A stretch of 64,000 nucleotides of DNA from Mytilinidion resinicola (lineage: Eukaryota > Ascomycota > Dothideomycetes > Mytilinidiales > Mytilinidiaceae): NCBI RefSeq assembly GCF_010093595.1, contig NW_022985443.1, positions 706,928 through 770,927 on the forward strand. Reading direction: 5' to 3'. Each line of letters opens with the position of its first letter. The stretch's first letter is position 1. The position numbers were made by a program, and so were the translations under genes. This document shows positions 62,051 to 64,000 of the stretch, piece after piece. The notes under the pieces were generated by a model. That model was not told the origin of the DNA. It saw only the letters and a program-made list of their open reading frames with translations, and did no database searches.

Positions 62051-63415
62051 ATGTTGGGGATAAAGAACTTGGTGGTTATTGGACTTCTGCTTGCTGGAGC
62101 AGCTAGCCTGGAAGTCCGACAACAACATCCACTTACCATGCCCGTTGACGATGCCACCAGCTACGAAGACCATTACCCCGGCTCCTTCATTCCCTTCGAC
62201 AGATTCCTCAAGCAGGTGCGTTTGGCCAAGTACGAAGACTACAAGCACACCAAAGTCCGCAACCAACAAGCCTTCAACGAGATGAAAGCCCACATCCTCA
62301 AAATGTACGAGGGTGTCACCAAAGCCACGTCCTTTGTCCTGCAAGACGAGCACGCCGACTGCATTGCCATCCACGAACAACCCACTGTTTACCATCTCGG
62401 CATCAAGGATATCCCACCGCCACCAGTGAACTCCACCAATGACCACACAGGAGACGGCAACGCACCTGGAAACACAACGTCCGCCGAATCCCCACTGAAA
62501 CTTGGAAAGAAAGATCGTTTCTGCAATCCCATTTCTTGTCCAAAGACGTCTATCCCAATGGCCCGATTGACCCTGGAAAAGCTGACACAGCACCCAACAC
62601 TCAATGACTTCTTCTCGAAGCCGCCGATGGACGCGCGGCCACAGCGCCCAGAGTTCTCTGCCGACGAAATCCACGTCCACGCCTACGGGATCCAGTACGT
62701 GCAGAACTTCGGCGGAAATTCCTGGCTGGACCTCTGGAACCCGACCGGCGACTTCACCATCTCGCAGCAATGGTATCAAGGCTACGCCTCAGGCCAGCCT
62801 TTACAGTCTCTTGAAGGCGGCTGGGTGAGCGAAAACTCGGACAATAGTCGCCTTTTCATCTACTACACCGCAGACGGCTACGGCAAACTGAAGTGCTGGA
62901 ATCTCGATTGCCCAGCTTTTGTGCAAATCAATCACAACTGGTATTTGGGCGGACCTTGGGATCATTACAGCACCAAGGATGGCGATCAATGGGGCTTTGC
63001 ATTGCAGTGGAAATTCTATCAAGGAAATTGGTGGTTGTTTCTTCAAGGACCGGGAGCATACGAAGCGGTTGGTTACTATAATCAAACGATATGGAATGGG
63101 GGTCAAATGACGCACAATGCGAGTGTCATTATTTACGGCGGTGAGGTGGCAAATTACACAGGCGGTGAGAATTTTCCACAGATGGGTAGTGGTGATCTGG
63201 CTGAGAAAGGTTGGCGAGAAGCTGCGTTTCAGAAGACGATTTTCTGGATTCCAAGGGATGAGAATGATGGTGTTGGCGTTTGGGCAAATCTCACGGCGAA
63301 TGATGAGGGCAAGTCATCTTGCTATACGATTGATTTGGTCAATTGGCCCAATGGAGGGGATTGGGGTACTTACTTTTATTTTGGTGGACCGGGGGGGAAT
63401 GATTGTCCGCTTTGA
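62051..63415 (+). CDS. Secreted neprosin-domain protein
   Basis: A single exon of 454 aa. The start MLGIKNLVVIGLLLAGAASL is a signal peptide, with cleavage likely near AASLEVRQ, so the product is extracellular. Residues about 30-200 form a propeptide-like segment (HYPGSFIPFDRFLKQVRL). From about residue 215 the neprosin (DUF239) domain is recognisable: VHAYGIQYVQNFGGNSWLDL, SLEGGWVSENSDNSRLFIYY, TADGYGKLKCWNLDCPAFVQ, GDQWGFALQWKFYQGNWWLF, YEAVGYYNQTIWNGGQ and MGSGDLAEKGWREAAFQKT. Neprosins are glutamic prolyl endopeptidases best known from plants and also found in fungi; I did not place the two catalytic Glu with certainty. Several N-x-S/T sites suggest glycosylation. It is intact despite lying beside transposon debris. 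Confidence 0.9.
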   Translation: MLGIKNLVVIGLLLAGAASLEVRQQHPLTMPVDDATSYEDHYPGSFIPFDRFLKQVRLAKYEDYKHTKVRNQQAFNEMKAHILKMYEGVTKATSFVLQDEHADCIAIHEQPTVYHLGIKDIPPPPVNSTNDHTGDGNAPGNTTSAESPLKLGKKDRFCNPISCPKTSIPMARLTLEKLTQHPTLNDFFSKPPMDARPQRPEFSADEIHVHAYGIQYVQNFGGNSWLDLWNPTGDFTISQQWYQGYASGQPLQSLEGGWVSENSDNSRLFIYYTADGYGKLKCWNLDCPAFVQINHNWYLGGPWDHYSTKDGDQWGFALQWKFYQGNWWLFLQGPGAYEAVGYYNQTIWNGGQMTHNASVIIYGGEVANYTGGENFPQMGSGDLAEKGWREAAFQKTIFWIPRDENDGVGVWANLTANDEGKSSCYTIDLVNWPNGGDWGTYFYFGGPGGNDCPL

Positions 63416-63669
63416 GATGATTTCTCGCTCTCTGAGTTGGCGTCATATACTCACCAAAGCAATGGTGTTCCGACTGAATTCATGGGATTCAAATGTCTAG
63501 ACAATCCAAAGGAACGCTCCAACTCCGCAAAGAAGACCTATAGCTCCAAGTCATCCCTTATTTGTATCGGGTACATGAGACAACCTTTATAGCCTCTAGC
63601 ATCTTTAAATTCTGGTAGGTGTCGCCCTTCGCTACAGCATCCATCTCCATGGTCGATGGTGGTGTTGAC
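63416..63669. other. Neprosin gene 3' flank
   Basis: Downstream sequence without a gene; poly(A)-type signals cannot be placed with confidence. Confidence 0.35.
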
Positions 63670-64000
63670 TTAGCGAGGGCCTAAGATCTTGTCCGCGCCA
63701 GAAGTTTGGGGCCGAATGCGGAAACAGAGAGCGTATGAAAAGCCTTCAGTATTTGACGCTGGGTGCTCATGATGTGTAGGGGTCCGACTACGTAGGATAG
63801 GAAAAGTGCGAATGAACGATGAAGTAAGGGAGGTCGGCCATTTTAGGAAAATGGCACACGCTACACCAACAAGGACAAGGGCGGAGGATGCTCCCTGGAA
63901 AGTATCTGGAGTTGTGAGGGCTAATATATATTGCCATAACAGAATGTTTCTGTGATTCCTGTGCCTCAGATTCAAATACCGAACGGCGTGACCCTCCACA
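63670..64000 (-). CDS. Possible C-terminal part of a gene cut by the window edge
   Basis: The minus frame is open from the window end to a stop at 63670 (109 codons or more). It includes one hydrophobic run, ASSALVLVGVACAIFLKW, that could be a membrane helix. There is no domain and no clear start, and GT/AG pairs inside could make part of it intronic. Low confidence. Confidence 0.22.
   Translation of the reverse strand, partial: VEGHAVRYLNLRHRNHRNILLWQYILALTTPDTFQGASSALVLVGVACAIFLKWPTSLTSSFIRTFPILRSRTPTHHEHPASNTEGFSYALCFRIRPQTSGADKILGPR

Noticed and set aside
1..64000. tRNA, rRNA, CRISPR arrays or bacterial features
   Set aside because: No tRNA A/B-box pairs with a plausible cloverleaf, no rRNA stretches and no spaced direct repeats were seen by eye. 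A tRNAscan run would settle the tRNA question.

Overview
The window looks like a nuclear chromosome piece from a filamentous ascomycete (Pezizomycotina, possibly Dothideomycetes). Short GT-AG introns of about 50-60 nt with CTAAC/CTAAT-like branch sites interrupt nearly every gene. The housekeeping genes present (RPT2, UBC1, RPA49, PET127, derlin, ARMT1/DUF89) are typical fungal orthologues. No bacterial, organellar or CRISPR features are visible, and I saw no tRNA or rRNA gene. All gene models were joined by hand from splice signals, so small boundary errors are possible.

Layout. 0-5 kb: the 5' end of a minus-strand gene cut by the window edge, a BTB/POZ gene with a C-terminal zinc-binding module, and a plus-strand ARMT1/DUF89 phosphatase gene. 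5.7-33.4 kb: at least eight consecutive minus-strand genes I cannot assign to any named family. They fall in two groups. Group I (four genes, 5.7-17.9 kb) encodes coiled-coil proteins with disordered flanks. Group II (four genes, 19.7-33.4 kb) encodes acidic, Ser/Thr/Pro-rich proteins that share a short N-terminal basic helix and, in several, an I/Y-P-P-x-L-R motif. Introns sit at equivalent places and have near-identical lengths, and one pair is still similar in sequence. The genes of group I and the first of group II carry CACGTG palindromes 150-240 bp upstream of the ATG. The array therefore looks like a young tandem expansion. Several members carry lesions or possible recoding: one frameshift and three in-frame stops followed by coding-like sequence.

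33.7-54 kb: a gene-dense housekeeping block. It holds a possible 75-aa gene, UBC1 and RPT2 (divergent, sharing one promoter), a small two-helix protein, a large PH/leucine-rich-repeat protein with an apparent 2-nt frameshift, PET127, a derlin, a Cys-rich protein, and RPA49.

54-62 kb: a repeat-rich, gene-poor stretch. It has a DnaJ/Hsp40 remnant lacking its J domain, a probable solo LTR, a foldback element with a half copy beside the DnaJ remnant, and a 645-bp terminal-inverted-repeat element with a perfect 8-bp target duplication. The window ends with an intact secreted neprosin-domain gene.

The most unusual item is the 28-kb array of unassigned paralogues. Its shared promoter motif, intron conservation, variable C-termini and repeated in-frame stops are described one by one in the findings.
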